Assembly (NCBI RefSeq): GCF_025602895.1
Contig: NW_026516323.1
Location: 1 to 64,000, forward strand
Origin: Polychytrium aggregatum
Lineage: Eukaryota > Chytridiomycota > Chytridiomycetes > Polychytriales
Reading direction: 5' to 3'
DNA: 64,000 bases
The first letter of the stretch is position 1. Every line of letters starts with the position of its first letter. The notes below the pieces were generated by a model. The model searched no databases, was not told the DNA's origin, and saw only the letters and a list, made by a program, of their open reading frames with translations. A program made the position numbers and the translations under genes. This document shows positions 11,932 through 23,930 of the stretch, one piece after another.

Positions 11932-14667
11932 ATGTTTTTGGACATCCCTATCGTCATCCAAGGCTTGACCTCCACCACCCGCAGGACCCCCGATGGCCCT
12001 CTCAAGAACCTCCAGAGCCTGGCCCTGAGGATCTTCTCGGCCCTGGACCTGTTCGACGAGAACCAGAAATCCTGGGCGGCCTTTGTCAACCTCTCGTACG
12101 AGGTCATCGAGGCCCTCGCCCAGTCGTCTTCCCAGAGCCCGGTCTTTGTCCAGCAAGTCGACTGCATCGAGCGCTTCCACAGCGACCTCTTTGACTATGT
12201 CCGGGAGCTCCAGACCTTCGTCAAGGTCGAGCGCCTGGCCAGGGGCATCCGAATCCGCAAGAAGGTCAAGGAGCTCTGCAAGGGGCTCGCGTCGCTCTGG
12301 CAGACGTGCGCTGCGACGTTGTCCATCCCCCAGCCCATCATCCTGGACGAGGCTGAGCTCCAGCAGATCGTCCGCGGAGATGAGGAGGAGGAACAGGTTC
12401 TCATCGCCAACATCACTGCACTCCTCCGCCAAGGCGACGACAAGGCGCTCGATCGGGCCGGCATCCGCCTCGATGCGCTTCCATGGCAGATTCGCCAAGC
12501 CACCCATGCCCTCCTCAACCTCGCCAGCGACGCTTCTGTTTCCAAGCCCATCATCGACGACACCATCGTGCCGCTTCTCGAGCTGCTCCGCAGGCGCTCG
12601 CCCGTGGCAAAGTCGATGAAGAAGGAGAACTGGCGCATCCATCCGAGCGAAATCGCGGACCAGTCGAGTACCCCGATAGCCACAGGCAGCTTTGGCGAGG
12701 TCTACTTTGCCCGCTACTACGGCACCGAGGTGGCCATCAAGCAGCTCATGACCAGCTACAACGAAACCGAGATTGCAGACTTTCGCCACGAGGTCGATTT
12801 CTGGCATCAGCTTGTCAATCCCCACATCCTCCCGCTCCTTGCTGCGTGCGACGCCGTCAACCGGCCCTTTGTCGTGTCGCCGTTCATGAAGAACGGCAAC
12901 CTCCGCACCTACGTCTCCGACGCCTCCAACGTTCGCCCCATTGAAGACAAGCTTCGATTGATGTACCAGGTTTCCTTGGGCATGTGCTATCTGCACGGCA
13001 AGAACGTCGTCCACGGCGACCTCAAGCCCCAGAACATCCTCCTGGACTCCTTCTTCCAGGCCATCATCTCCGACTTTGGCATGGCTCGCACCCGGTTCAC
13101 GTCGGCGGCCGCCACTGTCGGAAGGGCCCGTCAGATGAGAGGAGGTGCCGTTAGCTACATGGCTCCGGAGATGCTGGACGACGAGAACCCGATGGGCACC
13201 TCGAAGCGCACAGATGTCTTTGCCTTTGGGGTCACCCTCTACGAAGTCCTCAACAATGGAAAGCCTGTGTGGGTCACGACCGACGGCAGACCAATGGGTC
13301 CCAGCGCCATCGAGCGAAAGATCAGCAGCGCCAGTCGCCCCCTGAGAATCGACGGTATTCCTGATCCGGTCTGGGATCTGATCGAGCGATGCTGGCACCA
13401 AGACTACAACGCACGCCCCAAGTTTAGCGACATCCTGCGCTCCCTCGAACCGTACAAGGAGGCCGCTGGCCCTGTGCCGGTCGTCATCAGCCCAGTTCCA
13501 TCAAAGAGCCAGACCGGCACTCCGAGGCTGTATCCCAGTATCAGCAATGACGCCCGACCCCTCAGCACCGACAGCGGCAGCAGCTTCACAGGCTTTACCG
13601 ACTCGCCGTCGATCGCACCCAGCCAGAGCATCACCGAATCGCAGCTGGGCAACCTGCCCAGCATCGTCTCGCCCAGCGATCCTTATGCGGCAAGGCCGTA
13701 CGCTCCCGGTAACTTCCAGCACTGGCAGGTTCCCGTCGGAAATTCCGCCAGGGTATCCAGAGCCCCCGTCGCTCCGCATTTGCACGACGACATTGCAAAG
13801 GCGCATCCGGACGTGACCCGGCTGCTGCTGAACCGAGCCCGGAGCGGGGATGTCGAGGCGTGCCTTCAAGTCGCCAAGATCATCACAGACAACAAGCCCT
13901 CCACCGATCCAATGTGGGGCGTGGCCGCGCAGCTCTTCCAGATCAGCGCAGATCAAGAAAGCGTCGAGGCTTACTTCTACCTCGGGTGGTTGTACTTTGC
14001 CGGCGTCGGTGTGGACCAAAGGGATGCCGACGCCATGTCGTACTGGAACGAGGTCTATCAAAAGTCCTACGATCCCATCCTCAAGCCGATTGCCACCCTG
14101 ATGCTTGGCATGATGCACTACTTTGGTCGCGGTGGACATCGCGATAAGCGCAAGGGTATTGCTCTGGCTCGCGAAAGCAAAACAGGCAACTTCAGCCTTG
14201 GCGAGAACTGCCTGGCTCCTGACCATCTCATCGCCCTGGTCACCCCGATGACGCTCAAGTTCTTCCGGCTGTGCCAGCTTGGCTCGAGCACGGACAGCGT
14301 TTGCCGGTTCCTTGAAGCCGTATGCCTCGTCAACGGATTCGGCACCGCTCGAGACGCAACCAAGGCCGTCGGCATCTTCCAGCAGCTCGCCGATGATGGC
14401 CAGGACACCAGCCAGCACTGGCTCGGGCGGTGCTATGGCTTCGAGTGGGGCGTGCCCAAGAGCACCGAACGATTCTTCCGCTGGTGCAACCAGGCTGCAT
14501 ACCAGGAGGACCCGTTCGCCCAGTACACCGTCGCTCAGTGCTATATAGATGGCACCGGGGTTCCCAGAGACAAGAAGAAGGCCGTCGAGTGGTTTGAGAA
14601 GGCCGCCAACCAGGGCCACACCGGCGCCAGGAACAAACTGAGGCTCAACATGATCGGCTTCCTCTAA
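11932..14667 (+). CDS. TKL-type protein kinase with N-terminal helical domain and C-terminal Sel1 repeats
   Basis: Intronless, 911 residues. Residues ~1-200 are predicted from sequence pattern to be long amphipathic helices (LKNLQSLALRIFSALDLF, then IRKKVKELCKGLASLW), comparable in plan to the MLKL/HeLo-like bundle that often precedes fungal TKL kinases; this assignment is inference. Residues ~245-505 form a complete kinase: glycine loop ATGSFGEV, VAIK lysine, catalytic loop HGDLKPQN, DFG, and the APE-type motif MAPEM. HGD instead of HRD is common in tyrosine-kinase-like kinases of these fungi. A Ser/Pro-rich linker leads to Sel1-type repeats (~637-911) with the LGxxYxxGxGVxxDxxKAxxW pattern, a helical scaffold. 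The Sel1 block is closely related to the separate Sel1 protein at 58.7 kb. The next gene downstream is the SAM-TIR-NACHT-WD40 gene, on the same strand and 356 bases away. Confidence 0.88.
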   Translation: MFLDIPIVIQGLTSTTRRTPDGPLKNLQSLALRIFSALDLFDENQKSWAAFVNLSYEVIEALAQSSSQSPVFVQQVDCIERFHSDLFDYVRELQTFVKVERLARGIRIRKKVKELCKGLASLWQTCAATLSIPQPIILDEAELQQIVRGDEEEEQVLIANITALLRQGDDKALDRAGIRLDALPWQIRQATHALLNLASDASVSKPIIDDTIVPLLELLRRRSPVAKSMKKENWRIHPSEIADQSSTPIATGSFGEVYFARYYGTEVAIKQLMTSYNETEIADFRHEVDFWHQLVNPHILPLLAACDAVNRPFVVSPFMKNGNLRTYVSDASNVRPIEDKLRLMYQVSLGMCYLHGKNVVHGDLKPQNILLDSFFQAIISDFGMARTRFTSAAATVGRARQMRGGAVSYMAPEMLDDENPMGTSKRTDVFAFGVTLYEVLNNGKPVWVTTDGRPMGPSAIERKISSASRPLRIDGIPDPVWDLIERCWHQDYNARPKFSDILRSLEPYKEAAGPVPVVISPVPSKSQTGTPRLYPSISNDARPLSTDSGSSFTGFTDSPSIAPSQSITESQLGNLPSIVSPSDPYAARPYAPGNFQHWQVPVGNSARVSRAPVAPHLHDDIAKAHPDVTRLLLNRARSGDVEACLQVAKIITDNKPSTDPMWGVAAQLFQISADQESVEAYFYLGWLYFAGVGVDQRDADAMSYWNEVYQKSYDPILKPIATLMLGMMHYFGRGGHRDKRKGIALARESKTGNFSLGENCLAPDHLIALVTPMTLKFFRLCQLGSSTDSVCRFLEAVCLVNGFGTARDATKAVGIFQQLADDGQDTSQHWLGRCYGFEWGVPKSTERFFRWCNQAAYQEDPFAQYTVAQCYIDGTGVPRDKKKAVEWFEKAANQGHTGARNKLRLNMIGFL

Positions 14668-15023
14668 CGCCAGCATCACGTCACCAGGTCGCCGATGTCA
14701 CTGCCATGGATGTACTTGACAAATACAGGCAATGCCGTAAACAGCGACATCTGGCTACTTGATCAAGGGCGCGCTGATGGCAGCCCACGTCGCCCAGCCA
14801 CAGAGTCTGTGACAGCCACTTGTCCTCCGGCACCCAGACACGTGCCCTGTCTCAAGTCCATATTTGTCGTGAGAGGGCAGAACGCCCATTGCCTCGGCTT
14901 GATTCCAAGTCGAGCAGCAACTCCAGGATGGCCGATGGTATGGGGGCAGACTGGGAAGGCGAGTTGGGCGTGGGACTGCGGCCTCGCCGTCTGCCTGATC
15001 CTCACTTGATTGCTGACCCACAA
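14668..15023. other. intergenic between kinase-Sel1 and SAM-TIR-NACHT genes
   Basis: Short spacer with no clear TATA box. Its last ~100 bases stay open in the frame of the next gene, with an ATG at 14928, so part of it may be coding. A donor-like GTATGG at 14938 and an acceptor-like CAG before 15052 would also join in phase to the SAM domain as a tiny first exon. Confidence 0.4.
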
Positions 15024-18000
15024 ATGCTGATCCACGAACGCCGCGCACCAGCATCCTTCGACCTGTTCCTGAAGCATCATGGCCTGGAGCGCAACAGGGA
15101 GCTGCTGCTGCAGCACGAGTACGACACCATCGACCTGGTGGGTCTGGCACTTTGCCCGCTGCCACTGCCGCCCCTGGCCCAACCCGCATCGCTAACATGC
15201 ACAGGCTCCGACAGGTGCTGGAGCTGACAGAAGCGGAAATGAAGGCCATCGGAATGGTGGGCGGAGCCATCCGCAAAGTCCAACGGGCCCAGCGACAAAG
15301 CCGGGACAATCGGGACAGCCTATTTCTGCCGTCAGCGAAGGGCCTCTCGACACAGGAGAAGCAGTGCGGCAGCACCGCCGCGGAGGTGGTTGTCTTTGAG
15401 CCGGAATACTACGAGCCAGCTACGGTAATCCACGACTGGAGGTGCCAGCTCGACAGCAGCGAACACGATATCTTCGTGAGGTAGGATGTCCTCCAACTCG
15501 TACCGGACTTGTCTCGCTTGGTTGTCTCTGCCTCTTTGCCTCGCTTGAGAGCAGCAGCGCTCACCCTTATTCATCCCCGCCAGCTATCGCAGCTCGAGCG
15601 AGAGCGACAGCGCCAACATGCTGGTGGCGTCCCTGGTCTCTGGCAAACGGAAGGATCTCTCCATCCATCCCTTTCTCGACCACCTCTGCCTGCACGACAG
15701 CCAAGACTGGGAATGCGGCTTCATCAATGCACTGCACAACTCGCCGGTGATTGTGCTGCTCCTCTCGGAGCGGGGCCTGGAGCGTGTGCGCCAGGCTCAC
15801 ACAACCCCAGACAACCTGCTGCTCGAGGTGGGCTGCGTCCCTGCACCGCCTTTGACAAATCCTCTCGCACGTTAGCCATATTGCGGCGCATTTGCGCCAT
15901 GCCCGTCCATCTCTCGAGCCTGCCTCCCGATTCTGCTCCTCCGGGCTGTGCCTCTCCCATCTGATGCCCGATCCACGCCCGATCCACGCCCAATCCACGC
16001 CCAATCCCAACAGATCCAGCACGCCCTCAAGTTGGCGAAGGATTCTGTTCTCTTGAACATCTCGGTCGTCATCCAGCCCATATTCATGTGGTCCAACAAG
16101 ACCATCGACAACAAAAAGTACTCGTGCAAATACCTTCCCGATCCCGAGCACTTCCCAAACTTTCCACCGGCCCACAAGAAGAGCCCCCTCTTTGACGACC
16201 GGCCCATGACCGTGCGCCAGACGATCAGGGAGATCCTAAAGCTCCAGGCCCTTGATGCGGTCGATGGAAATGCCCTGAAGCGGTGAGTTCACATAGCCCT
16301 CGGTGAGCATGAGCGTACAACGGGCTCATCTGCGCCGGATCGGTCCCTGATGGATTGGCATCGTTTGCAGACTCGTCCCCAACCTTCGCGAGCTGTGTGC
16401 CAAGACAACCAAGTTCAAGGAGATTGCAACACGCCAGTTCGAGTCGATTGTTCTCTCTGCCCACGAAGACTGCGACCTCGTCGCCTTGCTCGACCCCATC
16501 GACTTTGACCAGGACAGGAGGGCTCTCGAGGATCTCTTCATGAAGGGAACACGCCAGTGGCTCTTGACCGACATTACCTCCTGGGTCAACGCCGACAACG
16601 ACGACCCGGTCCTGTGGGTCAACGCCGTCGCCGGCACCGGCAAGTCTGTGTCCGCCGCCCAAATCGCAAGTCTTCTGACCGCCAGCAGCCAACTGGTGGC
16701 ATCCATCTTTCTCAAGTACAACGATACCCGCAAGAGCAATCCCCGCATGGTGCTGACCACTATCGCCTACGGCCTGTGTCGCTGGTATGCCCCCATCGGT
16801 CGGCGACTGCTGGCGACTGTGGCAAGGTCGGATGGCGAACGAACTATCACAAAGGACGATCTTGACAAGATGAGCATCCCCGAGCTGTTCAAAACTGTGA
16901 TTGCCGATCCACTCGAAGCCATCGGCGACTACAGACCCAAGGGATCGGTGATGATCCTGGTGGATGCACTCGACGAGTGCTCTCCGCGCGACCAGCTGCT
17001 CAGCCTGCTCGCCGGGCGGTTCGTCGAACTGAACAAGACCCGTCCGTGGCTCAAGTTGCTGCTGACATCCCGTCCCGAGGCCGACATCAAGGCAGCATTC
17101 GATGGAGTCCCAACCAAGACGATCGAGCCCTCGAGCGGCAACAACGTTGACGACTTGAGCATATACATTGGCTCTCGGCTCAAAAAATACAATCTCCCAA
17201 AGGCAGAGAGGGACAGTATAGTAAGCTCGATCATCTTCAACTCTGCCCACGAGAGCCACGGACTCGAGGACCATGGTGCAAGAGGCGATCAGTCCAAGAC
17301 ATTCGTGTGGATCAACCTGATCCTCAATACCCTCTCCGATATCGCTAGGGACGGCCCAGTGACGCTCGCCGCGATCAAGGACATCAACGACAGCGTCGCG
17401 AATGTCGATCAGCTCTACCAAAAGACATTCGACAAGATCTACTCGCAGGCGAGCCACCCGGCCGAGCTGGTCACCGTGATCTCGGCCATGGCCACGGCAC
17501 AATCGGTCCTGACGCCCCGGATAATCTCCGGGATCTTCAAAATCGATCTTCGTGTCGTGCAGGATGGTCTCGCCAGACTCGCGCTTGTCCTCGACCCCGG
17601 CGTCAATGGATCGACGGCCGACAGCCACGTCGAGTTTAACCACAAGTCCGTGGCCGACTACCTCCTTGACTACTCGTTCGGCGAGCCGTTCCATGTGTCA
17701 AGCCAGTTCCATCTGGTCTTTGCCAAGGGCTGCCTCGACGTGATCCTCGCGCACGATCCAGTGATCAACATCTGCGACATCTATGACCTCCACACCGAGA
17801 TACCCGACTTTGACGACAGAGTCAGCGACAAGATTGCCCCGTCGCTCCGATACAGCGTCGCCCACTGGATTACGCACTTTGTATGGCGTCTCGATACGGC
17901 GCCAACGCTGGCATTGACAATTCATCAGCTCTGGTCGACGGGAGCCACGTCGCTCCTTTCCAAACTGCTTTCAACCCACGTGTTCTTCTGGCTCGAGTGC

Positions 18001-19963
18001 GCATCGCTGATGAACGTCATCAAGCCAGTCATCGAGCAACTGGCCGTCCTCCGGCGCGTCGTCACCAACGACGACCGCAATTTCGGCCAAGTTGCCAAAG
18101 CCCTCGTGGTCGATGTCTATCGGTTCATCCGAGAGTTTGCCGACCCCGTCATCAAGAGTGCGCCGCAGGTGTACAACTCTGGATTTGTGTTTACGCCCAA
18201 GGAGACACTTCTCTACAAGACATATGCTCCTCAGATCGAGGACAGGGTTCCGTTTAGGGTGGCTGCTGGACCGCCGTCTTCCTGGGATCCGTGCGTCGCT
18301 ACTCTCTCGGGCCATACCGCCGAAGTAATCGCCGCAGCAATCTCTCCGGATACGAAAATGGTTGTGGCGGGCTCCCGAGATGGAGCCATTCGGGTTTGGG
18401 ACGCCGTTTCGGCCCAGTCCAAGTTCTCGATCGAGGGACATGCCTATCCCGTCAATGCCGTTGCGGTATCACCAGATGGCAACATGATCGTCTCTGGCTC
18501 GGGTGATCGAACAATCAAGATCTGGGATGTGGTCATGGGCCATCTGATCGACGTTATCGAAGGCCATACCGATGCCGTGTCCTCGGTCGCCATATCTCCA
18601 GATGGCAAGTCATTGGTGTCGGGCTCATACGACACGACCGTCCGGATCTGGAATCTCGAGACCTTGGAGCTGGAGGCAAGGTTAGTCGGGCACACAGACT
18701 CGGTACTGGCCGTTGCCTATTCCTCGGATGGCAAGCAGATCCTGTCCAGCTCGGGAGACGCAACCGTGAATATCTGGGACGCCGTGACCAGAAGATGGAA
18801 GATTGTGCTCGTGGGCCACAGAGACTCGGTCTCGTCCGTGACGATCTCGCCCGATAGCAAGTGGATTGTGTCCGGCTCCTATGACAAAACGGTCCGAGTG
18901 TGGGACGCCGAGACAGGCCAGGCAAGGTTGATGCTGGAAGGACACACAAGCTGGGTCACCCAGGTTGCCATCGTGCCTCACGGGCAGTCGATTGTTTCCG
19001 GGTCGTCGGACCATTCCATCAAGGTTTGGGATCTCGCAACCGGCCAGTTACGGACAACTCTCAAGGGACATTCCAGCCATGTGAACTCGATTGCTGTGTC
19101 ACCGTACGAAAGGTGGATTGTATCGGTCTCGGATGACAAGACTCTGAAGGTCTGGGATCCCGATACAAGCGGCGTCGAGCAGTCTGCAGATGGGCACACC
19201 GGCCCCGTTACCACGGCAGCGGTTTGCCAAACTGGAACTGTGATGGTGTCGGGATCCTACGACCAGTCGCTGAAGCTCTGGGACACCGGAACTGGTCGTC
19301 TCTTGCAGACGCTGAAACAGCACAGCCAATGTGTGCGCTCGGTCTCCATCTCTGCCGACGGAGAGTCGATCGAATCGCTGGACTATGACGGCAACCAAAT
19401 TCTCTGGAGTAACACCGAGGATGGGTTTGTACCATTCAGTCAGCATCGCCAGAATCGCGACTGGACAGATACACCGCTGCCGCCGTCGACTTGGTCGCAA
19501 GTTGTCGATGAAGCCCAGTGGATCCGCCATGGCCCGCATATGATCAAGGTCCCGCATGCCTTTTTCAACTGGGACGGGCAGAACTCGTTTCAGGGCGACC
19601 GGCACCGATGTACTGCAAGCGAGAGTATCATATTCTGGGGTATCGCCGCCCCTTACTTTCCGCTGGTGATTCACGTACGTTGCATCTGTGTACCAAGCAT
19701 GGACTGCATGGACTGCATGGGCTGCAGTGCTCGATCGGGCTGTCACTAATACTTTATCACAACAGCCAAGCTATCGAAACAGCACGGAAGCCGGCCAAGA
19801 CGTGCCCACCTCGCCAGATCAAAGTCTGCAGCAAGACTCTCCAGGAAGCAGCTCCCACGCATCAACCAGCTACGGTCCTCAAACAAGCACACCTCCCCCG
19901 CTGCAAAAGACCCCGTCGAAACTGAGCCTGCGATTTCCCAAATTATTCAGGAGTGGTCGTTGA
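15024..19963 (+). CDS. SAM-TIR-NACHT-WD40 protein (NLR/STAND-type signalling receptor)
   Basis: Six exons (15024-15137, 15215-15480, 15584-15827, 16014-16282, 16371-19674, 19766-19963), all joining in phase, give 1464 residues. In order: a SAM domain (FDLFLKHHGL to LELTEAEMKAIGM); a TIR domain that starts HDIFVSYR and continues FLDHLCLHDSQDWECGF and SPVIVLLLSE, with E170 in the position expected for the NADase glutamate; a NACHT NTPase with P-loop NAVAGTGKS (~382) and Walker B ILVDALDE (~492); a winged-helix-like and helical region; nine WD40 repeats (~938-1311); and a basic, Ser/Pro-rich tail. STAND proteins of this plan sense a ligand with the repeats, oligomerise through the NTPase and switch on the N-terminal effector. 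TIR effectors cleave NAD+ or signal; SAM next to TIR recalls SARM1. The start is uncertain (see upstream spacer). Enzyme activity is inferred, not shown. Confidence 0.88.
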
Positions 19964-20340
19964 CGCATGATTCATCACAACAGCCTAGATGCGGCTCTGG
20001 GGCGACCGGTGTGGGAGGAAACTGTGCGAGCACACAATACGACTACGTATCCAAACCGGGACTCCGCTCCCATCCAAACTCATCCAAAAGTAAACGACCC
20101 ACCAACCGCACATGTCCATGCTGGTATTCAGGTCAAGCCCCCTACCATATGCACCGCTCATTGGTCCAGCGAGCGGGCTCTCTGGGGCAGTCGAGGTCCA
20201 GCCAGAGCGCCCGCCGAAAGTCGCAAGCCAAATCGCCCGCCAAACCCAACATGGAACGCGGCCGGCTCCATGAAACCTTGCCGCGAGCACGGACAGGATC
20301 TCCCGCCATGTTTGTTTGTTGCGGACGGTCCACCAGCGCA
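19964..20340. other. intergenic, promoter of secreted hydrolase
   Basis: No coding signal; open frames here are arginine/proline-rich and lack domains. Confidence 0.45.
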
Positions 20341-20346
20341 TATAAA
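20341..20346 (+). promoter_or_regulatory. TATA box of secreted hydrolase gene
   Basis: TATAAA lies about 120 bases before the ATG at 20467. Confidence 0.6.
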
Positions 20347-20466
20347 CCGGTGCAGACCAACCGAGACCATGTCCGGCTGCAACTAGGGCTGCTGGTGCAT
20401 TCTTCTCCCTCACCAACCGAATCTCTCACTATCGATATCGATACCATTCCCCCCCCCGCTCTTCCA

Positions 20467-22016
20467 ATGCGATCCTCGTCCTCGCACGCCCATCAGTGGA
20501 TGGTTCTGCCCAACATCCTCGTGTTCGTCCTTCTGGCTTTGACCAAAACCGCCATCGGCGATCCATTCCCGCCAGCTACGCTCGACTCTGGACCCAACCT
20601 TCCCACGGCGCCGATCCAGCCCTGCACCACCGATGGATCCTGTGCCGGAGTCCTTCGTCTCAGCAGCTTTGGAGGCAATGGTGGAGCAACCGACATGATC
20701 GTAAGCATCTGTGCTTTGAGATGGCAGCACCTCATCGTTGACACTCAGCTCAGCCCTGGCTAACACCGACATATCACTGTCCGCCGCAGTATGTCGGATC
20801 GCATGACCTCTCTCCATCAAATGTCTACCACAATGTCACCACCGTCGTCCTGACATTCCACGGAGCAGCGTGCGATGCCTACAACTACTACTCGATCCTC
20901 GTTGACGTCGCTCAGAACACCACCGGCGTCGACCTGAACACCCATGCCTTCTTTGTGCCGCTGTTCCCGGTCAAGAGCACCACTCAAGCATATACATGGG
21001 GAGTGCCCCAAGGCGGCCTCAACCTGGCTGTCTTCTCGGCCAGTACAAAGTGGTCGACAGGCGACGTTGCAGACAACAACAATGCCATGACATCGTTTGA
21101 CATGGTCGACGCCTTCCTGGCAACCATCGCTCAGGCCTTTCCGTCAGCCAAGATTGTCTTGGTGAGTAAGCTCACTGGCTGCATGACGGTTGCTTGACAA
21201 AGCACAGACTCGGATTTGCAGACGATGGCCACGACTGACTTTGGTTCCTCCAGGCAAGCCACAGCGCCGGCGCTCAGCTCGTTCATCGATACTCGCTCTT
21301 CACGGATCCACAAACATTCTCAAAAGTGAGTGCACATGATTCCGGCCACGCTCCAGCAGAGTCTCGGCGTGCGACTGAACCTTGGCAGGCTATCACCGAT
21401 TGCCATGCACTCTTGGGCTGAGGAGCCCATCGCTCATTAACACTTTGCACTATGGGCCGCGATGCTGCCGCTTCGCTTGTCGTTTGCAATCCTTCCTCCC
21501 CTCGCCTTCCAGTACCAAGTCATCCTGGCCAACTCTGGGACCTACACCTACCAGTCCAACCACCGTCTGACCCAGGCTGCGCTGCTTTCCTGCCAAGACC
21601 AGTCCTGCCTCGGCACCCTCAATGCCTCGTCGTTTGAGCCGTACTCCAACTCGGCCTGTTCCGATGCCAACTCGTTCCCGTATGGTCTCGACAACTTGTC
21701 CGGGCCATATGTGACGTCACACCTGGGCAACGCTCACCAGGGACCCAGTCTGCGTTGTCTCAAGCAGACGATGCTCTTGGGATCCAAGGACACGCTGAGG
21801 ACGACCGCAAATCCGCCGCTGGATATGACCTGCGGGGCAGATGCCGAGGGATACGTCCGCATCGAGCGAGGACTGGCATATGCCGCCTACTTTGACTACA
21901 TCGTCGGCTGCAACACCATGGACGTGCACATCGTCGACGGCTGCTACCATGACGCCTGGTGCATGCTCAGCAGCCCGATCGCCAAGAGCCTCACCTTTGG
22001 AGTCCCACTTGCTTGA
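20467..22016 (+). CDS. secreted alpha/beta-hydrolase-like protein
   Basis: Four exons (20467-20700, 20790-21161, 21254-21325, 21513-22016) give 393 residues. A hydrophobic segment, LPNILVFVLLALTKTAIG, in the first 31 residues is a signal peptide, so the protein should enter the secretory pathway. The body has alpha/beta-hydrolase landmarks: a strand followed by LTFHGAACDAYNYY (an HGA oxyanion-type turn) and the nucleophile elbow ASHSAGAQ, which exactly opens exon 3. A later VDGCYHDAW could supply the catalytic His. Several Cys residues near the C-terminus (LLSCQDQSCLG, DMTCGAD, GCNTMD) suggest disulphides. The closest family is unknown to me; fungal serine-esterase or lipase-like function is an inference. 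The elbow has SHSAG rather than the consensus GHSAG. Confidence 0.7.
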
Positions 22017-22238
22017 AAGTCGATGCATGTATCGGCGAGCTTGCCAATGGATGGTTTGATCAGTGTCTTTTATGCAAGAGAGGGTCGAATGGAGGCCCAC
22101 CGGACGTGAACTTCAGCGAATATATTGATATTGGATTTTACCCCATCCTCCAAGTCCATCAGGGCAGAGCTCTGAACGGCTGCCCTGGCTAGATCGAGCA
22201 CGATCGGTGCATCGTCCTTGGCGGCCGATCCGACTGCT

Positions 22239-23930
22239 TCAACTGAATCCGCCCGAGATAGCGCACTGCAGAACGCCGGTGAGGGCGCCGACAAGGACGG
22301 CAGAATACGAAGGCATCTTCAAGAACCCGACGCCCAAGAACGCAAATCCAACGACGGTGACGTAAAGCGGGAACTGGGAGATACTCAGAGCCGTGCCAGA
22401 CTGGCCGTCGGTAATGGCCTTGGACCAGAGCAAATAGACGGCCGCAAAGACCAGCCCGACGGCCGAGGCGCTCATGCCCCCGAGGATCACCTGGATATAG
22501 GTCCGCCGACGGAACTGCGTCCACAGGGGGATCAAGGCCGACATCAGAAGCAGCCCTGGCAAGAAGATGCCAAAGAAGGCCAGGAACGAGCCGATGATCG
22601 AGCCGCTGACGCCGATGCCCAGGCTGCGAAGCGCCAGGCCACCAAGGAAGGCAGAAAAGTTGAATTGCGGGCCTGCATGCATCATGTGGAAGCAGGATGA
22701 GCGCACTTTGGCTGTGGGTCAAGAGCATGGATGGATGGAGATGGATAGAGCATCATCCGGGTACCCCAGTGTCGCTCACTCACCGGGAGTCGAGTTGATG
22801 AGGGCGAATCCGATCAGAAACTCGCGCTCGTTGAGCCAGCCGACAGAGACGGTATAGTCCTTGAGCAGCGGCACAACGACAGGGCCTCCGCCAAAGATGA
22901 GCGAGCCCACAAAGTAGAACGTTCCAAAGACGTTCAGGAACAGAGGCACTCCTGCAACCGTCTTGAAGATAATGGCCACCACCAGGAGCAGGATCCACAC
23001 GGCCAGCACCAGCAGCCCGACCCGGCTCGAATACGAGCATTTGACGTTGTTGGAGGAGCCCGAGTCCTGGCCAGAGTTCTGGGTCGAGACGGGGGCCGAC
23101 GGAGATGGACCGGGGGATGAAGATTCCTCATCTGCTGGAGTGCGAGGCTGCGTCGAGCTGGCTGCGTCCTGCGGCATATCGTCGAGATGGAGGCCGTCGC
23201 CGGCTGCCTGGGATCGGGGCTGTGTCCGGCGCTCGGTCCAGAGCTTGTAGCGGTATTCGCAGTATGCCGATACGCTGCCAAGAACCATCAGAGCCGGAAA
23301 CAGCCAGGGGGCGCTGTAGTTGATTGCCGCTGCCGCCGAGGCAAATGCCGAGAGCTGCGTCATGCGGTTGGTGCAGACCCTAGTGCCGAGCTTGTAGGCA
23401 GCCAGTGCCGTGAGGCCGATTGCTGACGAGGTCAAGCCGTTCTCGATCTGGATGACGACTGGGGGCAGCTTCTCAGGCAAGGAAGCGACGACGATGGCTG
23501 CGATGGTCATGAAGAGGGTGACGGGCAGGCTTGGTGCATGCCAGGATGGAGCCGGGGAGCCGGGGAGCCGAGAAGATGGTGCAGCATAAGAGGATGTTTC
23601 GAAGCAGCTTCTCGCCACCGAAATGGAGAGTGGGCAGACGGTTTATACTCACGTCCATGTCAGAAACCCGACCACTCCGGCCAGCGGGCCGCCCCGAAGC
23701 AGGGCAAAGGCAAACGACATCTGGATGCTGGGCGGCCCAGGAAGCACCGAGGCGATGGAAAACAGCTCCGAAAACACATCGGTGCTGACCCACTGATACT
23801 TGTCGATGAAGTAGTCATGGAAGAGGGCGACGTTGGCCTGGGGTCCGCCAAAGGTGATGAAGCCAAGCGGGAGGTACGTCAAGAAGACGTCGGCGAGCTT
23901 TGGTTTTGCGGATGGGGCGGTCTCGACCAT
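22239..23930 (-). CDS. CHR-family chromate ion transporter (two-domain)
   Basis: Three exons on the minus strand (23930-23653, 23529-22784, 22672-22239) join in phase to 485 residues. CHR proteins export chromate, probably in exchange with or in place of sulphate, across the plasma membrane. Both halves of the long-chain form are present: the N-terminal copy has LGFITFGGPQANVAL and SVLPGPPSIQM; the C-terminal copy has LIFGGGPVVVPLL and INSTPGGPQFNFSAF, the second signature split by an intron. Many hydrophobic helices follow the family pattern. A Ser/Pro-rich hydrophilic loop separates the two halves. The start MVETAPSAKPK sits shortly downstream of a TATATT-like element on the minus strand near 24015. 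Length and duplicated plan match fungal and bacterial ChrA. Confidence 0.87.

Noticed and set aside
11707-13401. 564-codon minus-strand frame opposite the kinase-Sel1 gene
   Set aside because: Antisense shadow; the plus strand holds all kinase motifs.
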